Origin: JBEKSX01 sp049516635 | GTDB taxonomy: Bacteria > Bacteroidota > Ignavibacteria > Tepidaquicellales > OLB5 | Direction of reading: 5' to 3' | DNA length: 29,359 nt | Assembly: GCA_049516635.1 (NCBI GenBank) | Contig: JBEKSX010000035.1 | Span: 1 to 29,359 of the forward strand | Part shown: positions 14,915-23,490 of the stretch, one piece after another | How positions within the stretch are numbered: the first letter of the stretch is position 1 | Layout of the letters: each line of letters opens with the position of its first letter | Translations under genes and position numbers: made by a program | Notes under the pieces: generated by a model | What the model was told of the DNA's origin: nothing | What the model saw: the letters and a program-made list of their open reading frames with translations, nothing else | Databases searched by the model: none

Positions 14915-15289
14915 TCAATAATAATTCTTGATCTCTTTCCCCAGAAAGTTGATAGTCCATGCTATTACACCGATATCATCAAGGTAACCGAAGAACGGAA
15001 CAAAATCGGGAATTGCATCTACCGGGGTAATGAAATAAATGAGTGCTGCTACCACCACGGATTTTCTGTACCATTTTACATTTTTATCGAAAAGGTATTT
15101 TCTAAGTGCTATAAGATGCTTGATTATTCCCGGCTGAAGTTTTATTCTGTTCTTTTCTAACTTCCTGTCAACGCTTTCGGCAAGGACCTGCGTTTCAAGT
15201 TCGGAAAGTTCCTCCTGAGGCAGATAATCTTCGATGAATCCGCCGTTTTCATTATCTGTGTTGAATATATTATTTTCTGTTTTGGTCAT
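14915..15289 (-). CDS. DUF1232 (YkvA-like) membrane protein
   Basis: A 124-residue protein of the DUF1232 / YkvA family. The N-terminal ~50 residues are acidic and polar. The family core is WYRKSVVVAALIYFITPVDA followed by IPDFVPFFGYLDDIGVIAW: a hydrophobic segment with the conserved TPxDxIPD and GxLDD motifs, near residues 75-113. The biochemical function is not established. It is the last gene of the - strand operon, 17 bases after the site-2 protease gene, and probably shares its transcript. It faces the repeat-rich gap. Confidence 0.85.
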   Translation of the reverse strand: MTKTENNIFNTDNENGGFIEDYLPQEELSELETQVLAESVDRKLEKNRIKLQPGIIKHLIALRKYLFDKNVKWYRKSVVVAALIYFITPVDAIPDFVPFFGYLDDIGVIAWTINFLGKEIKNYY

Positions 15290-15306
15290 ATTCTAATTTT
15301 AATTGT

Positions 15307-16020
15307 TTATGAAAAGTATAATCCCGAAAAACCCGGGATGAACATTTCGACAAAATTGAGATATGGCATTGTAAAAAATATTATTATCCTGAAGAACAAT
15401 TTTGAGAAACCCGGGATATAACTGAACAATATCAGTATTATGAAGATACCGAAAAACCCGATCTGCCTGTACCTGTAAGCCGCCTCATCGGGAAGCAGGT
15501 GGGCAAATATATGAGAACCGTCCAGAGGAGGAACGGGCAAAAGGTTGAATATGGCTAATGTCACGTTCAGGAATATACCGTATGCGAACATCTTGAAAAT
15601 GAAATTCATGAATTCAAAGGTCATTGATGATTCCGGTACCGAAAAATTTACTATGATGAAGTGGATCAGTATAACAAATACTGAGCAAATGAATGCGGTA
15701 ATGAGATTCGAAAAAGGTCCTGCGGCGGTTACCAGAGTATCATCCCTTTTGTAATGGCTGAAATTCCCCGGATCAATAGGAACGGGTTTTGCCCAGGCTA
15801 TGAATACTCTGCCGGTTGTAAGTATGGATAACAAAGGAACAAGGATCGAGCCGAAGAAATCAATATGAGGAATAGGATTTAATGTCAATCTCCCCATATC
15901 CCTGGCTGTGGTATCTCCGCATCTTAATGCAACCCAGCCGTGTGCCATTTCATGTATGACAACGGAGAATATCAGGATAGGGACAATATAAATATTTTCG
16001 AGATATGATCTTAGATCCAC
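15307..16020 (-). CDS. Site-2 protease family protein (M50)
   Basis: A 237-residue polytopic intramembrane zinc protease of the short M50/S2P class without a PDZ domain. The zinc motif HEMAHGW is at residues 23-29 in the first membrane segment, with conserved GRLTLNPIPHIDFFG at about 43-57. GPFSNLITAF near 101-110 and NLLPVPPLDGSHIF (about 159-172), with Asp167 as third zinc ligand, complete the active site. Length is normal for the class. Such proteases cleave transmembrane substrates, but the substrate cannot be inferred. The gene lies 9 bases after the outer-membrane protein gene and 17 before the DUF1232 gene, so all three are probably co-transcribed. Confidence 0.9.
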   Translation of the reverse strand: MDLRSYLENIYIVPILIFSVVIHEMAHGWVALRCGDTTARDMGRLTLNPIPHIDFFGSILVPLLSILTTGRVFIAWAKPVPIDPGNFSHYKRDDTLVTAAGPFSNLITAFICSVFVILIHFIIVNFSVPESSMTFEFMNFIFKMFAYGIFLNVTLAIFNLLPVPPLDGSHIFAHLLPDEAAYRYRQIGFFGIFIILILFSYIPGFSKLFFRIIIFFTMPYLNFVEMFIPGFSGLYFS

Positions 16021-16029
16021 GACGGTGTC

Positions 16030-16719
16030 CTAAAATTGTGCAACAGGAAATTTTATTTTGACATAAAATCCCAGGTTCGAAAGCTCTTTCATAAAATTAT
16101 ACTTTGTATAGAAATCGAAAATAAACAACGTGAACCCGAAACCCAGTCCTGCGCTTATCTTTGAGTCATTAACCGGGAAGCCGGTATTAACGGTCGGAGG
16201 ATCAATCACTCTGGTTATCTTATTTGTTTTAATATCGAAAGCAATAAAAGGTATTGTATATGATGAGTTTAATAGTTTTGCCAGAGTGTATTCAATGGAT
16301 AATCCGAAGGACAATATCTTTGTTCTGAAGCTGTTAAGCAGAAGAGGAGTGATAAAATTATCCGAACCCGCATAGCTGAAATAATCGATTTCTATTCCCG
16401 GTACAAAAGGAAAGATTATGGTAGAACCATACTCGATCCTCCCGAGAATGCCGAAAGTAGGATTCGAACTGGTGCTCAAGTCCCTGAGCGGTACATCGAG
16501 CCCGAACCCTAAGTTCAGGAAGATACCGCTGAGCTTAATATTTGAAGACTTTTTTGGATTTTTTACCGTGTCTTCGGGAAAAGTGTTGTACAGGGAATGT
16601 ATTGAATTCTTCCGAAAATTTTTATTTCCGGAATGATTAATTAGATCCTGTGAATAAATATTTTGCAGGAAGAAAAGGGAAAAAATTGCTATTAATATAT
16701 GCTTAGATACCTGTTTCAT
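16030..16719 (-). CDS. Predicted outer-membrane beta-barrel protein, unknown function
   Basis: A 229-residue protein with a signal peptide (HILIAIFSLFFLQNIYSQ). A polar stretch of ~35 residues is followed by alternating amphipathic strands rich in Gly, Tyr and Phe (GIFLNLGFGLDVPLRDLSTS, GIEIDYFSYAG, SAGLGFGFTLFIFDFYTKY) ending in FYVKIKFPVAQF, which fits an 8- to 10-strand barrel closed by an aromatic C-terminal strand. I do not recognise a named family. It begins one base after the stop of the DUF2520 gene, so translation is probably coupled, and the M50 protease gene follows 9 bases later. Confidence 0.7.
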   Translation of the reverse strand: MKQVSKHILIAIFSLFFLQNIYSQDLINHSGNKNFRKNSIHSLYNTFPEDTVKNPKKSSNIKLSGIFLNLGFGLDVPLRDLSTSSNPTFGILGRIEYGSTIIFPFVPGIEIDYFSYAGSDNFITPLLLNSFRTKILSFGLSIEYTLAKLLNSSYTIPFIAFDIKTNKITRVIDPPTVNTGFPVNDSKISAGLGFGFTLFIFDFYTKYNFMKELSNLGFYVKIKFPVAQF

Positions 16720-16720
16720 A

Positions 16721-17593
16721 TTACATGTAGCGGTTCATTAATTCCATTAATTTGTTGGCTTCAAACTGGTTCAGGCTTTTTTTTCTTACAGCCAGTTCTA
16801 TGGCTTCAATTCCCATCAATACATAAAATGGGAGCACTTCGCGGAGATCTTTTGCGAGCGTTTCAAGATGAAGCTGAACTGTTACAGTATCGTTTCTTTC
16901 TATAGGACCCGTTAGTGAATTGATAATACCCTTTTCCCTGATATTGTTCAGGGTTTGTTCCGTTAATGGCTTATATATGTCGAAAAAATTAAGATTATTA
17001 AATCCATTTTTCAATCTCTTTTTTGATTGCCCAATTTTCCGGATGAGTTGTGTTATTTTTTCAACCTGTGAAAAATGTGATGCAAGATAATTGGATGCGA
17101 AAACACAGCAGATGTGGTGCAAAACTTTGTTCTCTCTGGATAATTCCAGCACTCTGGACCCGAGGGCTTTTGCTATACTTCTGCCCTCATGAATGCATCC
17201 CGGGCTGCCTTCTAAAACGATATATATGTTTTTGAATCTCCCGCTGAAACGGGAAGCGATTGAGTCGAAAGTTTGTACAGGATGAAATGACCCGATGAAT
17301 GCACTGGCTTTTTTTAAAGGCAGAAGAAGATCAGAGCTGTGTGCACCGGATGTATGAAATATGTATTTGTCCTTGAGATCGATCTTTTTCTCAAGCAAAG
17401 AGTCAGCCGCTGAAGTGATAGCCGAGTCTTCGGTGCAGATGAAAATCGTTCTGCATTTTTTAAAATCTTTTGCATCCATCTTCGTAGATGAATGCCTGAT
17501 AACGGGTCTGACCTCGAACTTTCGCGTTCTTATTAATGAATGGTACAGATGCGAACCTAATTTTCCAAAACCGATGATAGCGATCTGTATCAT
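16721..17593 (-). CDS. Rossmann-fold / DUF2520 domain protein
   Basis: A 290-residue protein with an N-terminal NAD(P)-binding fold (IAIIGFGKLGSHL; G8-x-G10-xx-G13) resembling pyrroline-5-carboxylate reductase and related dehydrogenases. The helical C-terminal DUF2520 domain (ENKVLHHICCVFASNYLASH, then LTGPIERNDTVTVQLHLETL) is typical of a widespread two-domain family whose substrate is not known. The conserved HTSGAHSSDLLLPL and GSFHPVQTF segments in the first domain agree. Its start codon overlaps the stop of dtd by four bases (ATGA, 17590-17593), which indicates coupling. Confidence 0.85.
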   Translation of the reverse strand: MIQIAIIGFGKLGSHLYHSLIRTRKFEVRPVIRHSSTKMDAKDFKKCRTIFICTEDSAITSAADSLLEKKIDLKDKYIFHTSGAHSSDLLLPLKKASAFIGSFHPVQTFDSIASRFSGRFKNIYIVLEGSPGCIHEGRSIAKALGSRVLELSRENKVLHHICCVFASNYLASHFSQVEKITQLIRKIGQSKKRLKNGFNNLNFFDIYKPLTEQTLNNIREKGIINSLTGPIERNDTVTVQLHLETLAKDLREVLPFYVLMGIEAIELAVRKKSLNQFEANKLMELMNRYM

Positions 17594-18051
17594 TTGCTGT
17601 ATTCGTTCTTACTTTTTAAAATGATTGTGACCGGCCCGTCGTTGACAAGCTTTATTTTCATCATAGCAGCGAAGATACCGTCTTTCACTTTGCCGGGAGG
17701 TAAATATTTTTTGCACAACTGAATATAATATTTGTAAAGCTCTTCCGCACGGGTGGGTTCCCCGGCATCGGTAAAGCTGGGCCTGTTGCCGTGGCGTGTA
17801 TCGGCATGCAGGGTAAATTGTGATATGACCAGCATTTCGGTTCCGGTATCGATCAGTGAACGGTTCATCTTTGCGTTCTCATCGTTGAATATACGCAGGT
17901 TCACCGTCTTCGCTGCAAGGTATTCCGCTTCCTGTTCAGTGTCATCGTTGCGGATACTTAACAGGACAAGGAGACCTTCACCGATGGAATTGATAAATTG
18001 GGAATCTACAGTGACCGATGCTTCAAGGACTCTTTGGATTAATGCTATCAT
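17590..18051 (-). CDS. dtd: D-aminoacyl-tRNA deacylase
   Basis: A 153-residue DTD. This cytosolic proofreading enzyme removes D-amino acids (and glycine mischarged on tRNA-Ala) from tRNA. Family hallmarks: opening MIALIQRVLEASVTV, IGEGLLVLLSI, AAKTVNLRIFND, the active-site SQFTLHADTRHGNRPSF (77-93) and the Gly-cisPro motif in LVNDGPVT (135-142). The length is normal. It overlaps prmC upstream by four bases (18048-18051) and the DUF2520 gene downstream by four bases, so it sits in the middle of a translationally coupled chain. Confidence 0.95.
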   Translation of the reverse strand: MIALIQRVLEASVTVDSQFINSIGEGLLVLLSIRNDDTEQEAEYLAAKTVNLRIFNDENAKMNRSLIDTGTEMLVISQFTLHADTRHGNRPSFTDAGEPTRAEELYKYYIQLCKKYLPPGKVKDGIFAAMMKIKLVNDGPVTIILKSKNEYSK

Positions 18052-18923
18052 GCTGTTGGCGTATAGTCTACATAAAGTACCCTGTCGATGTTCAGGAGAT
18101 CTTTGTAAAAAGTATATTGTTTTATCCCGTTTTCATCCAGCAGTTCTTTGACAATTTGTTTTTTTCCGTCACCGATCTCGAGGAGAATTTTCACCGGGTT
18201 CTTCGTATTTTTCAGCAGGTCTATCATTTTCCTGTAAAAGACAAGACCATCTTTCCCGTCTGTCAATGCCTGCCCGGGTTCGAAATTTCTAATCTCTTCA
18301 GGCAGTGAATTGTATTCATCTATCGGGATGTAAGGGGGATTGCTGATAACTATGTTATATCCCTTAAAATCTTTTAGATCGGCAATAAAATTCATTTTCA
18401 TGAAATTAATTTTATCCTCTGTCCCATGCACTGCTGAATTTTCTTTTCCTGCCGATAAAGTTTCTTCATCAATATCGATAGCATTGATTTTGCAATCTGA
18501 ATTTTTTGCTATGGAGATGGAAATGCATCCCGAACCTGTTCCTATTTCCATTATACGAACATCCGGTAATTCTGAAGAGCCTATTAATTCTATGCATTTT
18601 TCAACGATTAGCTCAGTTTCCGGTCTCGGTATAAGGACGGTTTGATTCACTTTAAACTTCAGTCCATAGAATTCACTGTAACCCAGAATGTACTGGAGCG
18701 GTTCGCGGTTAAGTCTTCTTCTGACCTTATCTCTGAATTGGGTGAGTTCATGTTCGTCCAGCGGTTTTTCGAAATCCAGGTAAAGATCTATTCTTTTCAT
18801 ATTGAGTGTATCGGCAAGCATCATTTCAGCATTTAATCTTGCATTATCGATATTTTTTTCCTTGAATAGATTTTCGGTAACTTTTAGGAGTTCCAGGATG
18901 TTCCAGTTTTTTTTATCAGACAT
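18048..18923 (-). CDS. prmC: Peptide chain release factor N5-glutamine methyltransferase
   Basis: A 291-residue PrmC/HemK. It methylates the Gln of the GGQ motif in release factors RF1 and RF2 using S-adenosylmethionine. An N-terminal helical domain (about 1-75, ending REPLQYILGYSEF) leads into a class I methyltransferase domain: LIPRPETELIVE (98-109), SAM-binding MEIGTGSGCISISIA (125-139) and the catalytic NPPY (195-198). The tail DLLNIDRVLYVDY fits the family end (usually DLxGxxRxxxG). The gene starts on the TAATG that ends the upstream amidohydrolase-like gene, a one-base overlap. Confidence 0.95.
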   Translation of the reverse strand: MSDKKNWNILELLKVTENLFKEKNIDNARLNAEMMLADTLNMKRIDLYLDFEKPLDEHELTQFRDKVRRRLNREPLQYILGYSEFYGLKFKVNQTVLIPRPETELIVEKCIELIGSSELPDVRIMEIGTGSGCISISIAKNSDCKINAIDIDEETLSAGKENSAVHGTEDKINFMKMNFIADLKDFKGYNIVISNPPYIPIDEYNSLPEEIRNFEPGQALTDGKDGLVFYRKMIDLLKNTKNPVKILLEIGDGKKQIVKELLDENGIKQYTFYKDLLNIDRVLYVDYTPTA

Positions 18924-20605
18924 TAAGGGTATAAGAAAGCTGCAGGCGTCTTGTTTTCGTAAACAATCTCACCGTGCAGTATGGTCATAAGGATTTTTGT
19001 ATTTAAAAGAACTTTAGGATCCGGTTGCACGATATCTTCGGAAAGGACAACCATATCGGCGATCTTGCCGGGTTCAATCGTACCTTTCAGATTTTCTTCG
19101 AAGCATGCATAAGCCGGCCATGCGGTAAAAGATCTTAATGCATCCTGGATCGTGAATTTTTGGGCTGAGTTATTTATTCCTTTTCCGTTAGAGGTATCGA
19201 ACGGTAATCCTGATGTTAGAAAATACATCTGTATCAGCGGGTTGATAATGTGATAAGGAAAATCAGTTCCTGAAATAACCATTCCGTTCTGCTTCAGGAG
19301 CGTACCCCAGAGTCCGAGGTTATTGCCGTTCTCGGGATTGATAAGCTCGTTCAGAGCTTCTTTATCTTCAAGTGTGACCTCAGGTCTTATTGATGGAATG
19401 ATATCAAGCTGTTTGATACGCTGGAGATCATTCGGCTGAACAAATTCAAGGTATTCTATTCTGGTGCGTCCCGCTCTGGATTTTGTATCTTTCGAAACAG
19501 CTTCAATTGCATTAAGTGTTGCGTTCACAGCTCTGTCACCGATCGCTTTTACAGAGACCTGGAAGTTCTTATCGAATGCTTTCTTGCACATCTCTTTGAT
19601 GTCGTATTCATCATTGTAGGGTGTTTTTCTTTTCGGGTTCTGCAGGTAATCGTTTTCCATAGCGGCGTCCTGCGTTTCGAAGTACCCGTCGTATTCCAGG
19701 CTCATGCATTTGATATTGATATGGTCTTTGTATATCTCCGGTCCGCTGGAAATATATTTTTCGAACAATGGACTTTTACCGTTTATCATTGCGTACAGCA
19801 TAATAGGGAACCTGTTATCGTCTACCATTTTTTTGTAGACATTCAGCACTTCTTCGGAGATGTTCGCGTCGTTCACTTCGGTGATCCCGTACTTGAAAAG
19901 CTCGGTAATACCCTTCTGTACATCATTCATCACCTGGGTTTCCGAGGGCTGGGGCAATATTTTCATGACCAGTTCCTGTGCATCATCGTACAGGATCCCC
20001 GTAGGTACGTTCTTTTCATCTTTTTCGATTTCGCCGTTGGGCGGATCAGGGGTATCCTTCGTTATTTTAGCTTCGTCAAGAACTTTTTGATTCACCCATA
20101 CCATATCTGCACGGTAATTTATAAGGTAGATAAAACATTTTGTTGAAATCTTATCCAGTATGGTGTGATCGATATTTTCGTATTGTTCCTGTGGGAGAGC
20201 TTCGTTATCCCATCCGAAACCGCCTATCCAATCACCGTCCTTGGCGGTCTTTACGCGGTCTGTCACCAGTTTAACTATCTCGTCTACTGTTTTCGCTCCG
20301 CGCAGGTCGATGAAGCTGAGGTTCCTTGAGAACTCCATAAGGTTTCCCTCTGCATCGATGAAGCCAGGGACTACGGTCTTTCCTTTAAGGTCTATAGTCT
20401 TACTGGAGGGATATTTATCGGTCAGTTCTTTGGTTTTTCCCAAGGCCAGTATTTTCCCTTCACTTACGGCAACAGCTTCGGCGATCGTGTTGTTTTTATC
20501 GAGTGTGTAGATTTTTCCGTTGGTATAAATTACATCGGGCTTTTTGCTGCATGAAACAAATAACAGAGGTAACAATAATAGAGCTAAGAATTTTAATTTT
20601 TTCAT
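18923..20605 (-). CDS. Amidohydrolase-fold (YtcJ-like) lipoprotein lacking metal ligands
   Basis: A 560-residue protein with a lipoprotein signal (LLLLPLLFVSC, lipobox Cys19). The rest follows the Amidohydro_3 / YtcJ layout: YTNGKIYTLD, AVAVSEGKILALG, VVPGFID, GDWIGGFGWDNEALPQ, TPDPPNGEIEKD, PTGILYDDA, AIGDRAVNATLNAIE, SGTDFP, and GTIEPGKIADMVVLSED. The usual metal-binding residues are nearly all changed: HxH after GFIDA is Glu86/Asn88, the active-site Lys region reads MSLEYDG (Ser302), HAIGDR is Lys353-AIGDR and the RIEH His is Tyr385. Only Asp448 in GTDFP remains. It is therefore probably not a normal hydrolase and may bind or sense a ligand at the membrane. It is the first gene of the operon and shares TAATG with prmC. 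It starts 22 nt after the predicted transcription start, with no Shine-Dalgarno. Confidence 0.8.
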   Translation of the reverse strand: MKKLKFLALLLLPLLFVSCSKKPDVIYTNGKIYTLDKNNTIAEAVAVSEGKILALGKTKELTDKYPSSKTIDLKGKTVVPGFIDAEGNLMEFSRNLSFIDLRGAKTVDEIVKLVTDRVKTAKDGDWIGGFGWDNEALPQEQYENIDHTILDKISTKCFIYLINYRADMVWVNQKVLDEAKITKDTPDPPNGEIEKDEKNVPTGILYDDAQELVMKILPQPSETQVMNDVQKGITELFKYGITEVNDANISEEVLNVYKKMVDDNRFPIMLYAMINGKSPLFEKYISSGPEIYKDHINIKCMSLEYDGYFETQDAAMENDYLQNPKRKTPYNDEYDIKEMCKKAFDKNFQVSVKAIGDRAVNATLNAIEAVSKDTKSRAGRTRIEYLEFVQPNDLQRIKQLDIIPSIRPEVTLEDKEALNELINPENGNNLGLWGTLLKQNGMVISGTDFPYHIINPLIQMYFLTSGLPFDTSNGKGINNSAQKFTIQDALRSFTAWPAYACFEENLKGTIEPGKIADMVVLSEDIVQPDPKVLLNTKILMTILHGEIVYENKTPAAFLYP

Positions 20606-20633
20606 CGTGTGATTTTTTGGTTTAATTTTATCA

Positions 20634-20662
20634 AATATATTGAATTAAACAGGGAGTTTCAA
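20634..20662 (-). promoter_or_regulatory. Predicted promoter of the amidohydrolase-prmC-dtd operon
   Basis: On the - strand: TTGAAA (20662-20657), a 17-nt spacer, then TATATT (20639-20634) followed by TG. It predicts a 5' leader of about 22 nt, A-rich and without a Shine-Dalgarno, before the ATG at 20605. Confidence 0.6.
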
Positions 20663-20773
20663 TTTAGAACAGAAGAGGTTTATAATTTGGATTTGTCATT
20701 ACTGTGTTTATGGGAGTGATATTTTGTTAAAATATCTACTTTTATTCATCATACATTTTTAGCTTTAAAACAT

Positions 20774-20781
20774 TATATTTG
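20774..20781 (+). promoter_or_regulatory. Possible -10 element for the thioester-like protein gene
   Basis: TATATTTG on the + strand, the same -10 form as in other promoters of this window, about 60 nt before the ATG. No convincing -35 lies at the usual distance, so this is tentative. Confidence 0.3.
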
Positions 20782-20842
20782 TAAGCCATGTAATTCTATA
20801 AAGAATTAATTTTAAATCATATATAATTAGCAGGAGATAAAA

Positions 20843-22270
20843 ATGAAAAAAATGCTTTTCCTCGTTCTATCTCTCTTTATTCTATCGGGTATATCGTATT
20901 CCCAGATAGATAACATTTTCAAGAAAAAACTGCCCGGTGTTCCTGACTGGTCACCGGAAGGATCTGTTACAACCAGTATCAAGGATGCGTATCCCGTGGT
21001 ACCCTGGCTTGATAATTTTGATGAATGGGAACCAGACAGTATCACGGATTTCAACCTGGGACCGGGCTACTACAGGGCTGAGATACAGACCTACTGCCTG
21101 CATGCGGGCACTTACGGACCCACGCAGGGTGATGGCTATCTGCTCGCTCCGCTTTTAGGGACTCAGGCAAACCAGATAAGCTCTATTCTAAAGCGGTCAG
21201 AAATGCATCCTGAGATCGCACAGCATGATATACAGCTATTGCTCTGGGGAATAGAAGCTGGAACAAAGTTCACGGATTATCCCGCTGATTTCCAGGTAAG
21301 GGTCAAGCCGCTTCTTACTGCGGATGAGATAACAAAAATGAGCGTTGACCTTACACCTGCTTTTAACCTTGTTCCATCAGAGATGAAAGACGTTGCTAAT
21401 ATGTATAGCGATATGCGTAAAAGGTTGGTAGACCCTGCATCAAATTATCAGGATATAGAGCAGATAGCAGTAAAGAACGGTGTTCCTCCGGGACTCGGAC
21501 CTGGAAGCAAAGTGGTGAACCCCGGCAACTGGAGCTACATGAAAGACGGGTTTTATGTCAGAACTTATCCCTATTCATACCCGCATACGATGATAGAAAT
21601 TTATAGACCGCGGCATGTGAATACCGAGCGGGATAACCTAAAACGTGTGACAGCTCTCGAAGACGAAGGATACAGAATAGAAATTGTTTATGATGATGAC
21701 CCGGGTAGAAATGTACTCTCTACACCGGGCAATCCCGATGTTCCGATATGGAGGATCAAATCTATTAAATTGAAAGGACCTGAAGCGGGACAGGAAATGA
21801 CACTAGATAATTATCCCGGCTGGATGGTCAAAGATAAAGGTCAGCCTTTGAAACAGGGAGGTTCGGAAAGCTATTCCACCGTTTATTATGATGGCGACCC
21901 GGGTTACGGCGAATACCAGGGGCGGGTGAATTCAGGGAAGCAGGCGATAAAGGATTTTAACCAGTACCAAAAAGACAGAGATATGCAGCAGCTAAAAGAC
22001 AAACAGGATGAATACTGGGCTGACTATAATACTATGGAGGGATTGAAAGTTGCTACAAATCCGCTCAACAAAAAGGGACAGATGAACTGGATAGAGAAAA
22101 ATCTTCAGAAAGTGAAAGACTGGTGGAACCAGTCAAGTGACGCGCTGGCAGGAGGTGATGGGACGAAAAATAATAACCCGAAAAAATTCGATCCGAATAA
22201 CCACGTATCAACACCGGGCAATACTAACATGCAAAGACTTGCTATATCTAACAGGAAATTCGGTCAATAG
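20843..22270 (+). CDS. Exported protein with a possible internal-thioester (TED/TQXA-like) motif
   Basis: A 475-residue protein with a clear signal peptide (MLFLVLSLFILSGISYSQ) and a good ribosome binding site (CAGGAGATAAAA). I do not recognise a named family. Residues ~83-140 show YCLHAGTYGPTQGDGY with Cys85, then ISSILKR, then HDIQLLLWGIEAG with Gln131 and Trp135. This order (YC-Phi..G..GP..G.GY, I..IL, Q-x-x-[IVL]-W) resembles bacterial thioester domains, where Cys and Gln form a covalent thioester. The middle (NPGNWSYMKDGFYVRTYPYS, PHTMIEIYRP) and the Tyr/Gly-rich part are unfamiliar. The last ~120 residues are hydrophilic and helical (KQAIKDFNQYQKDRDMQQLK) with an Asn/Lys-rich end. There is no T9SS sorting domain. 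An M48 protease gene begins 15 bases after the stop. Confidence 0.7.
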   Translation: MKKMLFLVLSLFILSGISYSQIDNIFKKKLPGVPDWSPEGSVTTSIKDAYPVVPWLDNFDEWEPDSITDFNLGPGYYRAEIQTYCLHAGTYGPTQGDGYLLAPLLGTQANQISSILKRSEMHPEIAQHDIQLLLWGIEAGTKFTDYPADFQVRVKPLLTADEITKMSVDLTPAFNLVPSEMKDVANMYSDMRKRLVDPASNYQDIEQIAVKNGVPPGLGPGSKVVNPGNWSYMKDGFYVRTYPYSYPHTMIEIYRPRHVNTERDNLKRVTALEDEGYRIEIVYDDDPGRNVLSTPGNPDVPIWRIKSIKLKGPEAGQEMTLDNYPGWMVKDKGQPLKQGGSESYSTVYYDGDPGYGEYQGRVNSGKQAIKDFNQYQKDRDMQQLKDKQDEYWADYNTMEGLKVATNPLNKKGQMNWIEKNLQKVKDWWNQSSDALAGGDGTKNNNPKKFDPNNHVSTPGNTNMQRLAISNRKFGQ

Positions 22271-22285
22271 TTGACAGGGCACGTT

Positions 22286-23404
22286 ATGGATGAAGAAAGA
22301 AAGGTACTTGCAAAGAAATACGAGAAAATAAAGCTGATCACAGGAATAACCGAGAGCATCGTTTCGTTTGTTCTATTATTACTATTCGTTGCTCTCGGTT
22401 ACAGCAGGAAACTTGAACTATATGCTTATTCGTATTCTTCAAATCCATATTTTGCTCTTTTGATATACATCTTCATACTGGGAGTATTGTCTGCTGTACT
22501 TTCTTTTCCGGTGGATTATTTTTTCGGTTACCGTCTTGAACATAAATTCGGTCTATCGAACCTGACTTTCTTCAAGTGGATAACTGAAGGATTAAAATCA
22601 GCCGGAGTTGGTATTGTTCTGGGTGTTCCGATATTAATGCTTTTCTTTTACATGATCATGAATTATTACCTGTGGTGGCTTTGGTTTGGATGTGTGATAG
22701 TAGTTTACACTATACTTCTTGTTCAGCTTGCTCCGGTCCTTATCTTCCCGCTTTTTTATAAGTTCAAACCGATAGAAAATGAATCCCTGAAGCGAAGGAT
22801 ACTCGATCTCTGTGACAGGATCGGTTTCAAGGTGAAGGGTGTGTTCACGTTTGATATGAGCAAAACAACTAAAAAAGCAAATGCGGCATTTACGGGACTC
22901 GGGAGGACGAAGAGGATAATTCTCGGTGATACATTAGTTTCGGGTTTTTCGGAAGATGAAATTGAAACTGTTTTTGCACATGAGGTCGGACACTATAAGA
23001 AGGGACACATAAAGAAAAATATTTTTATTTCTTTCTTTTCCACATTCGCAGGGTTGTTCATATTATCAAAAGTATATTCTCTACTCCTTCCAAAGTTCGG
23101 TTTTACAGAGGTTTGGGACATAGGGGCATTGCCGGTTCTTGTATTGATAGCTTCGGTGTTCGGGTTTATTATGAAGCCTGCAGGTGCATATATATCCAGG
23201 AAATTCGAATATGAAGCGGACAGGTTCGCTCTTGACACAACCCAAAACCTACCCGTTTTTAGGTCTGTGATGGAAAAACTCGCATTTCAGAATCTCTCCG
23301 ATGAAGAACCGAACAAACTGGTCGAGTTCTGGTCATACTCGCACCCTTCTGTAAAAAGAAGGATAGCTGCGGCAGAGAAATATTATAAGGAAATATCTGT
23401 TTAG
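22286..23404 (+). CDS. M48 family metallopeptidase (Ste24 / CAAX prenyl protease 1 type)
   Basis: An integral-membrane zinc protease of 372 residues. Four or more hydrophobic segments span the first ~150 residues (SIVSFVLLLLFVALGY, ALLIYIFILGVLSAVLSFPV, GIVLGVPILMLFFYMIM, WWLWFGCVIVVYTILLVQLA). Then come the Ste24 markers LAPVLIFPLFYKFKPI, KANAAFTGLGRTKRIILGDT, the zinc motif HEVGHYKKGH (about 232-241) and the third-ligand Glu in KFEYEADRFAL, ending SYSHPSVKRRIAA. I chose the ATG at 22286; a TTG at 22271, directly abutting the previous stop, is possible but less likely. In bacteria such enzymes act in membrane-protein quality control rather than in prenyl processing. The gene is closely coupled to the thioester-like protein gene. 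Confidence 0.9.
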   Translation: MDEERKVLAKKYEKIKLITGITESIVSFVLLLLFVALGYSRKLELYAYSYSSNPYFALLIYIFILGVLSAVLSFPVDYFFGYRLEHKFGLSNLTFFKWITEGLKSAGVGIVLGVPILMLFFYMIMNYYLWWLWFGCVIVVYTILLVQLAPVLIFPLFYKFKPIENESLKRRILDLCDRIGFKVKGVFTFDMSKTTKKANAAFTGLGRTKRIILGDTLVSGFSEDEIETVFAHEVGHYKKGHIKKNIFISFFSTFAGLFILSKVYSLLLPKFGFTEVWDIGALPVLVLIASVFGFIMKPAGAYISRKFEYEADRFALDTTQNLPVFRSVMEKLAFQNLSDEEPNKLVEFWSYSHPSVKRRIAAAEKYYKEISV

Positions 23405-23455
23405 TTAATTAGAATTGTTATATATCATCACATCAAATACTAGAATCTCATTTCA

Positions 23456-23484
23456 TTGAATATCCCTTCTATAAAAAGTATATT
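23456..23484 (+). promoter_or_regulatory. Predicted promoter placing the start site at the pdxA ATG
   Basis: TTGAAT at 23456-23461, a 17-nt spacer, TATATT at 23479-23484. The expected transcription start, about 7 nt later, is the A of the ATG at 23491, which suggests a leaderless message. Confidence 0.55.
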
Positions 23485-23490
23485 ACACAA

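Noticed and set aside
14879..15160. A 93-codon + strand open frame in the orphan-promoter region
   Set aside because: It overlaps the DUF1232 gene in antisense and has no Shine-Dalgarno or family resemblance.
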